From Olivibacter domesticus (lineage in GTDB: Bacteria; Bacteroidota; Bacteroidia; Sphingobacteriales; Sphingobacteriaceae), in the NCBI RefSeq assembly GCF_900109575.1, contig NZ_FOAF01000011.1, positions 62,001 to 126,000 of the forward strand: DNA of 64,000 bases. The letters are read 5' to 3'. Position numbers and translations under genes: made by a program. Positions 25,717 to 33,854 of this stretch are shown piece after piece (positions within the stretch are counted from its first letter, which is position 1; each line of letters starts with the position of its first letter). Under the pieces are notes generated by a model. The model made no database searches. It was not told the DNA's origin and worked only from the letters and a program-made list of their open reading frames with translations.

Positions 25717-27155
25717 TGGCATATGTAATAGGGATAGATATCGGAACACAAGGCGTAAGAGCTGCTCTTATAAGATCAGACGGCACCGTACAGTCCAGTG
25801 TTTCCATTCCATTTAAGCTTACGGCGATGGCTCGGGAGGAGCAATCACCATTGATGTGGTGGGGCAATACCTTAGTGGCGCTAAAAGAGATAATCAAAAA
25901 AGCCTCGGCCGATATTAATCTCCATGAAATTAGCGCTATTGCAACTACGTCCACTTCTGGAACTGTCATCCCAATAGATGCCCAGGGGCAACCAATACAC
26001 GATGCATTAATGTATAGCGACAAACGTTCCATGGAAGAAGGCATCTTATGTAAAAGTCTAGCGCAACAATACGTTCCGAATGGCTTTAGCGGATTCAATG
26101 CCTCCTGCGGTTTACCAAAAATACATTGGTTTACGAAAAATTTTCCTGCGAAAGTGCCTTCCATACATAAATGGATACATGCGGCCGACTTTATTACGGG
26201 CAGGCTGAGTGGTATTTATCACATAACAGATGTTACAAATGCGTTGAAAACAGGTTATGATGTTGCCAATTATGCATGGCCTGAATATATTATGGAGCAT
26301 TTAGCCAATAAGCATTGGTTACAAGAAGTTGTACCTTCTGGCACAGTCATTGGTAAATTAACCTCTTCGCTCGCAAAACTATTAACTATTCCAACAATTG
26401 ATGTAGTTGTTGGAATAACCGATGGCTGTGCCTCACAGATGGCTTCAGGAGCCATTACTCCTGGGAGCTGGAACACGACAATAGGTACTACATTAGTTAT
26501 CAAAGGCGTGACAGAAAAAGCGATTATTGACCCTTTAGGCAGCATCTATAACCATCGGCATCCAGAGGGATTTTGGATGCCCGGAGGGGCAAGCAATACG
26601 GGTGCAGATTGGATAAGTACAGACTTCAATTCCAATGAGCTTGACTACTTAAATGATCAGGCGGCAAAATTGATTCCTACAGCTTACCTGGCATGGCCAT
26701 TGAGACAGGAAGGCGAACGCTTTCCTTTTGTCGCTCCTCATGCCCGGGGCTTTTCCCCCAAGAACTTGTCAAAAACTGCACTTTACACAGCCAATATGGA
26801 AGGGGTAGCCTATATCGAGCGTTTTGCTTATGAACAAATTGAAAGACTTTCTTTAGAGCAAGTGAAATCGATCTATACAGCGGGTGGTGGAAGCAATAGC
26901 GATACATGGCTACGTATTAGAAGTGCTGTGCTTAACAAACCAATTTATCGATGTCAAGAAGCTTCTGGCGTACTCGGAGCGGCCATATGCGCCGCTTCTA
27001 AAACAATCTATCATTCCGCTTCTGAAGCGGTCAAAAATATGACGAGCATAAGCTTTGAATCGCTACCAGATCAAACGTTGATTCAACGATATGAAGAAAA
27101 TTATCATAAATTTATTAAAGAATTAATAGTAAAAGAATATCTTACATCATGTTAA
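25716..27155 (+). CDS. second FGGY-family carbohydrate kinase
   Basis: A 479-residue FGGY kinase, different from its neighbour. The phosphate loop is IGIDIGTQGVRAALI, the family box STSGTVIPIDAQGQPIHDALMYSDKRS lies at about 72-98, and the adenosine motif is YTAGGGSNSDTWLRIRSAVLNKPI. It is closest in feel to xylulokinase/ribulokinase-type enzymes; the exact substrate cannot be told. It overlaps the upstream kinase by 1 bp and the downstream phosphatase by 7 bp, so the three are translationally coupled. Two adjacent non-identical FGGY kinases suggest two phosphorylation steps or two related substrates. Confidence 0.9.
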   Translation: MAYVIGIDIGTQGVRAALIRSDGTVQSSVSIPFKLTAMAREEQSPLMWWGNTLVALKEIIKKASADINLHEISAIATTSTSGTVIPIDAQGQPIHDALMYSDKRSMEEGILCKSLAQQYVPNGFSGFNASCGLPKIHWFTKNFPAKVPSIHKWIHAADFITGRLSGIYHITDVTNALKTGYDVANYAWPEYIMEHLANKHWLQEVVPSGTVIGKLTSSLAKLLTIPTIDVVVGITDGCASQMASGAITPGSWNTTIGTTLVIKGVTEKAIIDPLGSIYNHRHPEGFWMPGGASNTGADWISTDFNSNELDYLNDQAAKLIPTAYLAWPLRQEGERFPFVAPHARGFSPKNLSKTALYTANMEGVAYIERFAYEQIERLSLEQVKSIYTAGGGSNSDTWLRIRSAVLNKPIYRCQEASGVLGAAICAASKTIYHSASEAVKNMTSISFESLPDQTLIQRYEENYHKFIKELIVKEYLTSC

Positions 27156-27748
27156 ACATCTATTTACTTCGGCATGGCGAAACGGCCTATAATGCCGATG
27201 GAAATCGCTATTGTGGCAAAACAGATATAGAATTAACTGAAAAAGGAGTGAAACAAGCACAAGTCCTTCGACAATCGCTTAAAGACACTCATTTTGAGGC
27301 TGTTTATTCGTCTCCCTTGCAAAGGGCATATAATACTGCTCGTATTGCATCGAATGATAGTAATCTTGTTATAAAAGATGATCGATTAATTGAAATGGAT
27401 TTTGGTGCGTGGGAAGGTAAAACTAGAGAAGAATTTATTGCCGAAGCCCCTGCGCTATGGACGAACTGGGATCAAGCGCCTGATATTAATAGGGCTGGAG
27501 GAACAGGTGATACTGCCACCGACATAGTAAAACGAATGGATAGCTTTTTCACGGAAATAGCGGCCAAACATGCCAAAGGCGCCGTGCTGGTAGTGGCACA
27601 TAATACCGTTAACCGTCTTTACCTTGCTTATAAACTCGGCATGCCTTTAAGAAATTATCGCAGGATAGCTCAGGAAAATTCAGCCATCACTTTATTTAAT
27701 TTAGATGAATTTGGAATATTAAGTTTATTAAAGCTTAATGCTCATTAA
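27149..27748 (+). CDS. histidine phosphatase (phosphoglycerate mutase-like)
   Basis: A 199-residue member of the histidine phosphatase superfamily. The phosphorylated histidine is His9 in the RHGET motif (8-12), the acid is Glu82 in EMDFGAWEG and the second histidine is His151 in VVAHNTVNRL. The short length and lack of the mutase inserts point to a small-molecule phosphatase (like CobC or sugar-phosphate phosphatases) rather than a glycolytic mutase. Overlapping the second kinase gene, it probably dephosphorylates an intermediate or clears a toxic sugar phosphate in this pathway (inference). Confidence 0.88.
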   Translation: MLNIYLLRHGETAYNADGNRYCGKTDIELTEKGVKQAQVLRQSLKDTHFEAVYSSPLQRAYNTARIASNDSNLVIKDDRLIEMDFGAWEGKTREEFIAEAPALWTNWDQAPDINRAGGTGDTATDIVKRMDSFFTEIAAKHAKGAVLVVAHNTVNRLYLAYKLGMPLRNYRRIAQENSAITLFNLDEFGILSLLKLNAH

Positions 27749-27760
27749 TTAAAAACCATC

Positions 27761-28639
27761 ATGAACCGCTTATTTTTTATTATTATTTTTATGTGGATTT
27801 GCTTCTCAAATCCGAGTTTTGCACAAGATGGGCTCAATACCATCTCATTAGCAAATGCTAACGGCTTACATGCCTTTTTTAAGTATTCACCACAGGGTAA
27901 ACCTATCATTTCCGGACACAGAGGTGGCACAGAAAAAGGGTTTCCAGAAAATTCGATAGAAGCATTTGAAAATACATTAAAATACACACCCGCTTTTTAC
28001 GAGATAGACCCTCGACTCACAAAAGATAGCGTAATTGTACTCATGCATGATGCTACCTTAGATAGAACAACAACAGGCAAGGGAAAATTGAGCGACTATA
28101 CGTATGATGAAATTAAGCAATTATACTTAAAAGACGTAAATGGTAATATTACATCCTATCGTATTCCCACATTAGCAGAGGCCATTGAGTGGGCGAGAGG
28201 AAAAACCATCTTAAATCTCGACAAAAAGGATGTTCCTATGGAGATGACTGCCGCCATCATAAAAGAGCATGATGCCCTCTCATTTGTAATGGTAACAGTG
28301 CACAATGCTGATCATGCCAAATTCTATTATAAAAAAAACAGCAATCAGATGTTCTCTGCTTTTGTAAAAACGCCCGATGCTTTAAAACCATATGAAGCCG
28401 CAGGAATTCCCTATAATCAAATGATTGCCTATATTGGTCCCGATATCAAACCTGACAACCAACAGATGTATTCATTACTCCATGCCAAAGGCATTCGTTG
28501 CATGATTTCTTCAGCACCTACGTATGATAAATTGCCCACAAAAGAAGAACGGGCCACTGCCTATCGAGCTATTATAAAAGATGGTGCAGACATTTTAGAA
28601 TCGGACTTACCAATAGAAGTAGCAGAGGCTATTAATTAG
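27761..28639 (+). CDS. exported glycerophosphodiester phosphodiesterase family protein
   Basis: A 292-residue GDPD-domain protein (PF03009) with a signal peptide ending near SFAQD (residue 23), so it acts in the periplasm or outside. All metal and catalytic residues are visible: His53-Arg54 (SGHRGG), Glu64-Asn65 (PEN), Glu81 and Asp83 (YEIDPR), His96-Asp97 (MHDATLDRTTTGKG). The family hydrolyses glycerophosphodiesters to glycerol 3-phosphate and an alcohol. As the last gene of the operon, 12 bp after the phosphatase, it may release the polyol that the MFS permease and kinases handle. Short repeats begin at its stop codon. Confidence 0.9.
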   Translation: MNRLFFIIIFMWICFSNPSFAQDGLNTISLANANGLHAFFKYSPQGKPIISGHRGGTEKGFPENSIEAFENTLKYTPAFYEIDPRLTKDSVIVLMHDATLDRTTTGKGKLSDYTYDEIKQLYLKDVNGNITSYRIPTLAEAIEWARGKTILNLDKKDVPMEMTAAIIKEHDALSFVMVTVHNADHAKFYYKKNSNQMFSAFVKTPDALKPYEAAGIPYNQMIAYIGPDIKPDNQQMYSLLHAKGIRCMISSAPTYDKLPTKEERATAYRAIIKDGADILESDLPIEVAEAIN

Positions 28640-28736
28640 TTGCGAGTTACCAGTTGTACGTTGCGAGTTTTAATACGCTTATAATTAGTTGTGAATTACC
28701 AGTTATGCTTGCGAGTTACCAGTAATACACTTATCG
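28636..28736 (+). repeat. cluster of short direct repeats (TTAGTTGYGARTTACCAGTT)
   Basis: Two degenerate units, TTAGTTGCGAGTTACCAGTT at 28636 and TTAGTTGTGAATTACCAGTT at 28685, plus partial copies of GCGAGTTACCAGT and TTGCGAGTT, fill the gap between two convergent genes. The second unit matches 20 of 23 bases with the left arm of the inverted repeat at 9926-9948. Unlike that site, no complementary arm is present here. It may mark a transcript end; the function is unknown. Confidence 0.55.
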
Positions 28737-29768
28737 TTAAATTGAGGCTCTTTTGAAGAGATAAAAGGGTACTTCTATGTGTCGTTTCGAATTTTCCAAT
28801 ATCAGATGCGCAGCGGTTGTCCCCATTTTTTCAAAATCGGTAGAAATCGTCGTTATACCGTTCAGAATAAATTTTTTAACGCGTGTTTCATTATAAGAAA
28901 TTACACCCACTTGTGTACCTACCTGTAGTTTCATAGAGATGATTCTGTCTAACAGAATCACTAAGTCATCTTCCATTAAATTAATATAAGCTTCCCCCTC
29001 ACTGATTGGTTCATTTATAATATCGCTTACTAATAGATGATCAAAAGCATATTGCTGACAAAAGCGATAAAATCCTTTTATGATTTCTCGGGGAAAATAA
29101 CTTCTATCCGGAAAAATCAGTTTTAAGGTATGGTATTTAGCCAATTCTTCTCTCGCCTCCTCCAAGGCATGATATATATCTTCTTCAAAATTTTCATATA
29201 CTGCCGCATAATCCCCTTCAACGCCCGGCACCTTCTTGTCTAAAAGCAACAATTTCTCTTTAGGAATTTGATTAATTACTTCAGCCGCCTTGTCTCTACC
29301 TTCTACAAAATGGGGTATGATGACATAATGCGTATATTCTTGTTTTTGGTTCTGTAGAAGTTTCTTAAAAAGATTAAAATCATTATTGTAAATATAAAAA
29401 TCTACCGCCGCATCAGCTCCCAATGTGTTTACAAAAGCATCATACACGATCTTTTTGTGCGCACTCAGTTTATTAAAAAGTAACATGATACTTCTTTTTT
29501 GCCTAAAATCTATTCGGCTAACATAATATCCTTTTCCCGGTACTGAGTCAATTACACCTAGCTTTTTTAGGTAGCGATATCCCTTTTCTGCTGTATCCCG
29601 CGAAACTTCTAAAACAAAACTTAATTCATTGATAGAAGGAAGCATCGTATCTTTTTCTATTTTGCCTTCTTTTATCGCATTTAATATCGTATTTGTTAAT
29701 TGCAAATATTTTGGAGTAGCAGAAAATTCATCAATCTTAATATAATCAAAAAAAGGGTCGCACTTCAT
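28737..29768 (-). CDS. GntR-family regulator with a LacI-type ligand-binding domain
   Basis: A 343-residue regulator. Residues 15-80 form a GntR winged helix (PKYLQLTNTILNAIKEGKIEKDTMLPSINELSFVLEVSRDTAEKGYRYLKKLGVI). From about residue 90 a periplasmic-binding-protein-like domain of the LacI type follows, as in AraR-like and Bacteroidota sugar regulators. It lies downstream of the rhamnosidase/arabinofuranosidase genes on the same strand and 315 bp from the nearest one, so it has its own leader. It could sense a released sugar such as rhamnose or arabinose (inference from position). Confidence 0.88.
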   Translation of the reverse strand: MKCDPFFDYIKIDEFSATPKYLQLTNTILNAIKEGKIEKDTMLPSINELSFVLEVSRDTAEKGYRYLKKLGVIDSVPGKGYYVSRIDFRQKRSIMLLFNKLSAHKKIVYDAFVNTLGADAAVDFYIYNNDFNLFKKLLQNQKQEYTHYVIIPHFVEGRDKAAEVINQIPKEKLLLLDKKVPGVEGDYAAVYENFEEDIYHALEEAREELAKYHTLKLIFPDRSYFPREIIKGFYRFCQQYAFDHLLVSDIINEPISEGEAYINLMEDDLVILLDRIISMKLQVGTQVGVISYNETRVKKFILNGITTISTDFEKMGTTAAHLILENSKRHIEVPFYLFKRASI

Positions 29769-29860
29769 GATATAGGTTAAAAAACTAAAGGTAGGTAATT
29801 TTAGTGAATTATTTTAATGAGTATTGGGTATTACCTACAACTTCTTTATTAAATTCTCTA
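29769..29860. other. leader of the GntR gene with one arm of a 24-bp direct repeat
   Basis: The interval before the GntR start codon holds, at 29794-29817, an exact copy of 24 bp that also covers the last codons and stop of the next upstream gene (30077-30100). The copies start with GGTAATTTTAGTGAATT. The remaining bases have no recognisable function. Confidence 0.6.
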
Positions 29861-30083
29861 ATACTTTTTTTCATCAAATGCTTGTTCTATAAGGCATTCA
29901 AGCTTTCCCTTACAGGGAAGGTTTCCGAAAAAAGTATCCAAAAACTCTGGCTTAAAATCTTCTGGCAAAGTCTCTGCTATTACTTAGATAGTGCTACCAG
30001 AATATTTTGAGGCCAATTTCAAGCCACCGATCAGTTTTTCCCTCGACCATATACGTCATTTATCATGGTTTCTTTGGGTAATT
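29861..30083 (-). repeat. dispersed intergenic hairpin repeat, copy A
   Basis: This non-coding element is present three times in the window in the same orientation (also 50888-51077 and 58389-58670). It has an outer inverted pair ATACTTTTTT (29861-29870) and AAAAAAGTAT (29928-29937), an inner module with TTCCCTTACAGGGAA, then a conserved body (GTGCTACCAGAATATT, GAGGCCAATTTCAAG, CTTTGGGTAA). It starts just after the stop codon of the minus-strand gene at 30084 and precedes the GntR gene. No transposase is encoded. It may be a miniature mobile element or a structured 3' RNA. Confidence 0.75.
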
Positions 30084-31847
30084 TTAGTGAATTATTTTAA
30101 CCCCTTTGGGTGCTTTAAAAATAGTTTTTACCTTACCATTACGATCTTTTGTATGTTTTACCCAGAGTGTTCCCATGGGAGTTGGAAAGGTACCTTCTGC
30201 AAAACTAAGATCACCCAAATGAGGTATTATCTGAATTTCTTTACATCCTGGAGCAATCACCTTAATTCCTAACACATGTTCGGTAAGCCAAGCTGTTGGA
30301 CCTGAAGCCCAGCCGTGAGATAAACTATGTCTAAACCCCTCATAACAATAGGCGCCATAGTCTCCATGAATATCTTTTTTCCCTGGGGGCACGAGCTCAT
30401 CTATTCTAGCTGCATTTGGAAGCCAATCCATATTGAAATCCTCCCAAAAGGTTGTGGCCCCAAGATCGAGCATTGCGCCCCAATATGTTTTGATATCGTC
30501 TATAGCTGTTTGGTAGTCGCCAGCTTTCGCCAAAGCTTGTAACATATAATAGCCGTAGAAAGTAGAGAAATCTTTCACTCCGCCAACGGTCAGGACCTCC
30601 TCAGAAGCCTTCTTGGCAGGCATTAAATCAGCTAACGCCATTAAAGCCGCTGCCTGTTTTGATCCGTTAGGATCAGGAACGTATTTTTTCAATCTGGTAA
30701 CAGCTGCTTCACAAATACTAGCTGTTTCGCTATCGCCTAATATTTTTGACAATTCGGCACCAGTATTTAAGGATAGCACCATCATCGCCTGTAGGCCTGC
30801 ATGTATGCCCTTCTCGTTTTCGCTGGAAGGCCAGTCCAAAAATCGTGTACCATCTAATTGTTCCTTATTATTTTCATCAATCTTAGCAGCAATTTGTCTA
30901 AGCAAAGACGAAAGATATTGCTGTTGTTCTTTCAGGTATGTTAAATTTCCATTATGCATATACCAATCTCTTTGTATAATAATCCACCACATAGAGTAGG
31001 TACTGATGCCATTCATCCAGTTAGGAAGCGGTGTAATCTCTTTTGAGAGGTCTAAACTTTTTGGCACAACCTCATTATAACCAAACACGCTGTTAATCGT
31101 TGCCACCTCTGGATGCATATCGCCTACCCATACCAATCGATCCCTTTTTATTCCATCCCACAAATATTCCTGCATATTTAAATGCACGGTATAAGCACCG
31201 GTCTCCCAGATTTTGTTCAGCCGTTCATCGCTACTTGTAAAAGAACCAACATAAGGAATATCTCTATACGTAAAGATGGCACGGACTTCTTTAAGTTGGA
31301 GCTCAGCGCTATCCTCTTCAAGATCAATTTTCACAAACCGAAACCCACTTTCACCAATCTGCAGTTTTCCTAACCATGGAAGCAAAGTAGTGAAATCGCG
31401 CAGGGCATGATCGTTCGTAGCACCTTTTACTCCTACATCACTCATAGCTTCACTTGCTGACTCCCCAAAGCGCACCCTAACTTTTACTGGTTTATTTCCT
31501 TTCCACATTCCGGTAACAATTTCAACACCACCATGTAACTCTCTTCCGAAATCAAGCAATAAACTTGTTTTATTACCATCGCCAATATTTTTCAAGACAC
31601 ACATGTTTTGATTGGACAGATCAGCTTGACCGATCCCCTTTGCCAATAGCGCCTCGCTATTATTAATGTGGCCTGACGTATAAAGTATCTTCTGAGGCGG
31701 AATAAACTTTCTTGTTAGGCTACTTGTGGGGTATTCCTTTGCAAAGTCTAAAGGATTCTTTAAGCGTTCCTGAGCGAGACATAGAAGATGGGTAAATAAA
31801 ATGACGATGGTGGTGATATTTTTTTTTGTTATAATGGATGTAAACAT
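30084..31847 (-). CDS. short GH78-like six-hairpin glycosidase (putative alpha-L-rhamnosidase)
   Basis: A 587-residue secreted protein (signal peptide to about residue 25, LLCLAQE). A beta-sandwich region (about 80-195, LLLDFGRELHGGVEIV) is followed by the (alpha/alpha)6 barrel from about 210. WDGIKRDRLVWVGDMHPE at about 228-245 matches the GH78 catalytic segment. It is about 330 residues shorter than the full GH78 enzyme at 33855, lacking the N-terminal sandwich domains, but the frame is intact. It probably removes alpha-linked L-rhamnose in the periplasm; a relaxed or different sugar specificity is possible. It is the last glycosidase of the run, 47 bp after the GH127-like gene. Confidence 0.8.
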   Translation of the reverse strand: MFTSIITKKNITTIVILFTHLLCLAQERLKNPLDFAKEYPTSSLTRKFIPPQKILYTSGHINNSEALLAKGIGQADLSNQNMCVLKNIGDGNKTSLLLDFGRELHGGVEIVTGMWKGNKPVKVRVRFGESASEAMSDVGVKGATNDHALRDFTTLLPWLGKLQIGESGFRFVKIDLEEDSAELQLKEVRAIFTYRDIPYVGSFTSSDERLNKIWETGAYTVHLNMQEYLWDGIKRDRLVWVGDMHPEVATINSVFGYNEVVPKSLDLSKEITPLPNWMNGISTYSMWWIIIQRDWYMHNGNLTYLKEQQQYLSSLLRQIAAKIDENNKEQLDGTRFLDWPSSENEKGIHAGLQAMMVLSLNTGAELSKILGDSETASICEAAVTRLKKYVPDPNGSKQAAALMALADLMPAKKASEEVLTVGGVKDFSTFYGYYMLQALAKAGDYQTAIDDIKTYWGAMLDLGATTFWEDFNMDWLPNAARIDELVPPGKKDIHGDYGAYCYEGFRHSLSHGWASGPTAWLTEHVLGIKVIAPGCKEIQIIPHLGDLSFAEGTFPTPMGTLWVKHTKDRNGKVKTIFKAPKGVKIIH

Positions 31848-31894
31848 TGAATTGGTGTTGTAATGGTATGAAGAATGTTTTAAATATATTCAAA

Positions 31895-33799
31895 TTATTT
31901 GTCTCTAGGATCTACTAGCTGTGGCAGCCACACTTGAAAAAACGGCTGATTCTTATCGTTACCTGCCGAAGCATAATCACATAAATTAATAGGAATCGGT
32001 GCTGCACCACCTTCGGAATAAGATTCTGGAACAAATAGTGCTGAATATTGCATCCAAATTCCTTCGGAATTGCTTTTAGCCTGACTTAAGTTGATATATC
32101 CTTTATCATTGACAATAGGCTTTAGAATAGCACCCACTGGCGTAGTATCATTAAGCCTCGCATCCCTTGATAAAAGCACAGGGCCTCTCATAATAGCCAA
32201 ATAGGAAGGATTCTTTCCTGTTTTCTCTATTCGACCTCTCATATCAAGATGAAGTTCAATCTGATCACCCGGTTTCCAAGTTCTTTCAATAGAGCGATAT
32301 GAACCTACTTGCACGCTGTGAACCTCTTTCCCATTAACCTTTACAGTTGTTTGCGCGCTCCATTCGGGGATACGTAGCGACACTGTTAATGCTGCTGCTT
32401 TATCTGGATACACCTGCAACATAACCTTATCTTCTACCGGATAAGCCGTATGCTGTTTTACTAAAACACGTTTCTTATCTGGCATTTTTAGCGTGTACTC
32501 GCCATCAACATAATAATTAACCTGCACACCTTCATTTGTTTCGGTTACAGCATAAAAAGGAAAATTAAATAAACCCCGTGGCCCGCTGGCTTCGCAACAA
32601 TTTAGGCCCATACCACATTGTTCACTTCCCGGTAGGCGCTGCCCGGTTAGGGGCGTATATTTTGCCCAATGAAAACCATCGCTGCTCATAGATCCCAATA
32701 AAGCATTATAATAAGCTTTTTCAACTGCATCCGCATACTTAGCTTCACCGGTTAAGCGTAGCAGTTGTGTACTCAACTTAATCCAGGTAACTGTAACACA
32801 GGTTTCTTGATAATGATAAACAGGATTGCCCTGTAAGGCTTTACCTCCGAACCACATTTCTACAGATGCACCCGATCCAGCTACATTGATTTCGGTATCT
32901 TTTATATTCTGCCAGGTATTTTCAACAGCTTTTTTATATTCGTCTTTTCCCGTTAGCCTATATAACTCCAACAACCCTTCATAGCAAGACATCATTTCAT
33001 ACGCCTTTTGCCCCTGCTCCCAGCTGTACCAATTTTTAGGTTTGGGAAAACGATCTGCTACATTGATGTTACTTTTACTGATGAGCTGTGGCCCTTCTGA
33101 TGTTTCCCATTGCTTAACAATTTCTTCTGCAAATGCCAGGTATTTTTTTTCTTGCGTTCGCCCATACAACAAAGCAATGGGTTCCAGCACAGAGGAAGCG
33201 GCCATCCCTCTGTAATTTCCTTTGGTTACAAGAATGCCATCTGATTTGGCGAGGTCATCCATCAGGTTATCGGCCAACCTAGCAGCCGCTTTTAGGCTTT
33301 TCTTATCTCCCGTAAGATCATAGTAGTCTAATAAGCCCAGCATGCAATATTTCCGCCCCCAAACATCCCATTGTTCCAATAAGTGTTCCTTATCATAGTT
33401 GCCTATATAGCCATTTGGCGTTTGAGTAGCTATTAAACCGTTTACGGCATAGTCAAGCACTTTTTTCAGTCGCGGTTCAGGTTTATAACGATAAGCAAGT
33501 ACTGCCGAAGTAAACCACTTACCCCAAAATTCGGATTGCCACATCCGAGTTTCAGTTCTATTTTCCGCTTTAAAAACAGCAATTAGCCTATCTACATCCT
33601 GCACAAGAATTCTATTTTCATAAGATGCATTTAAACGATCGCCGATCGTTCCATTCATATGAACGCTAATTACTGGACTAAGCCGATCTTGCACCTGCTG
33701 TTGACTGAATACAAGTGATGGCAATAATAGTACAGAAACAGCAAACAAGCTTCTAATGATGAACGTATTAAATGATTGAAAAAGAACCATAAATAGCAT
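31895..33799 (-). CDS. GH127-like (DUF1680) beta-L-arabinofuranosidase family enzyme
   Basis: A 634-residue exported enzyme; the signal peptide ends near VFSQQ (about 33). The (alpha/alpha)6 barrel of the DUF1680/GH127 family follows. The zinc-cysteine centre used for catalysis is conserved: Glu332 and Cys334 in QETCVT, and Cys401-Cys402 in GLNCCEASG. In GH127 one Cys is the nucleophile. The family removes beta-L-arabinofuranose; related families act on other furanosides, so the exact sugar is open. It lies between two rhamnosidase genes in a rhamnose-directed cluster, which suggests a side chain carrying both sugars, as in pectic polymers or plant glycosides. Confidence 0.88.
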   Translation of the reverse strand: MLFMVLFQSFNTFIIRSLFAVSVLLLPSLVFSQQQVQDRLSPVISVHMNGTIGDRLNASYENRILVQDVDRLIAVFKAENRTETRMWQSEFWGKWFTSAVLAYRYKPEPRLKKVLDYAVNGLIATQTPNGYIGNYDKEHLLEQWDVWGRKYCMLGLLDYYDLTGDKKSLKAAARLADNLMDDLAKSDGILVTKGNYRGMAASSVLEPIALLYGRTQEKKYLAFAEEIVKQWETSEGPQLISKSNINVADRFPKPKNWYSWEQGQKAYEMMSCYEGLLELYRLTGKDEYKKAVENTWQNIKDTEINVAGSGASVEMWFGGKALQGNPVYHYQETCVTVTWIKLSTQLLRLTGEAKYADAVEKAYYNALLGSMSSDGFHWAKYTPLTGQRLPGSEQCGMGLNCCEASGPRGLFNFPFYAVTETNEGVQVNYYVDGEYTLKMPDKKRVLVKQHTAYPVEDKVMLQVYPDKAAALTVSLRIPEWSAQTTVKVNGKEVHSVQVGSYRSIERTWKPGDQIELHLDMRGRIEKTGKNPSYLAIMRGPVLLSRDARLNDTTPVGAILKPIVNDKGYINLSQAKSNSEGIWMQYSALFVPESYSEGGAAPIPINLCDYASAGNDKNQPFFQVWLPQLVDPRDK

Positions 33800-33854
33800 A
33801 TTGGTTTTGAGTTTTAAAATACTTTTATATTGAAAACAGGCATCACGCGCTCAA

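Noticed and set aside
28636-28736. Possible CRISPR-like repeat array
   Set aside because: Units are short, degenerate and not evenly spaced, and no cas gene is present; better seen as short intergenic repeats.
29804-30010. Small open frame inside repeat copy A, with a related frame in copy C (58386-58568)
   Set aside because: The shared peptide (about 30 residues) comes only from the DNA identity of the repeat; copy B lacks the region, there is no start context and the frames end at unrelated places.
30084-31847. Pseudogene remnant of a GH78 enzyme
   Set aside because: The frame is intact with its own signal peptide and catalytic segment, so it is more likely a short family variant.
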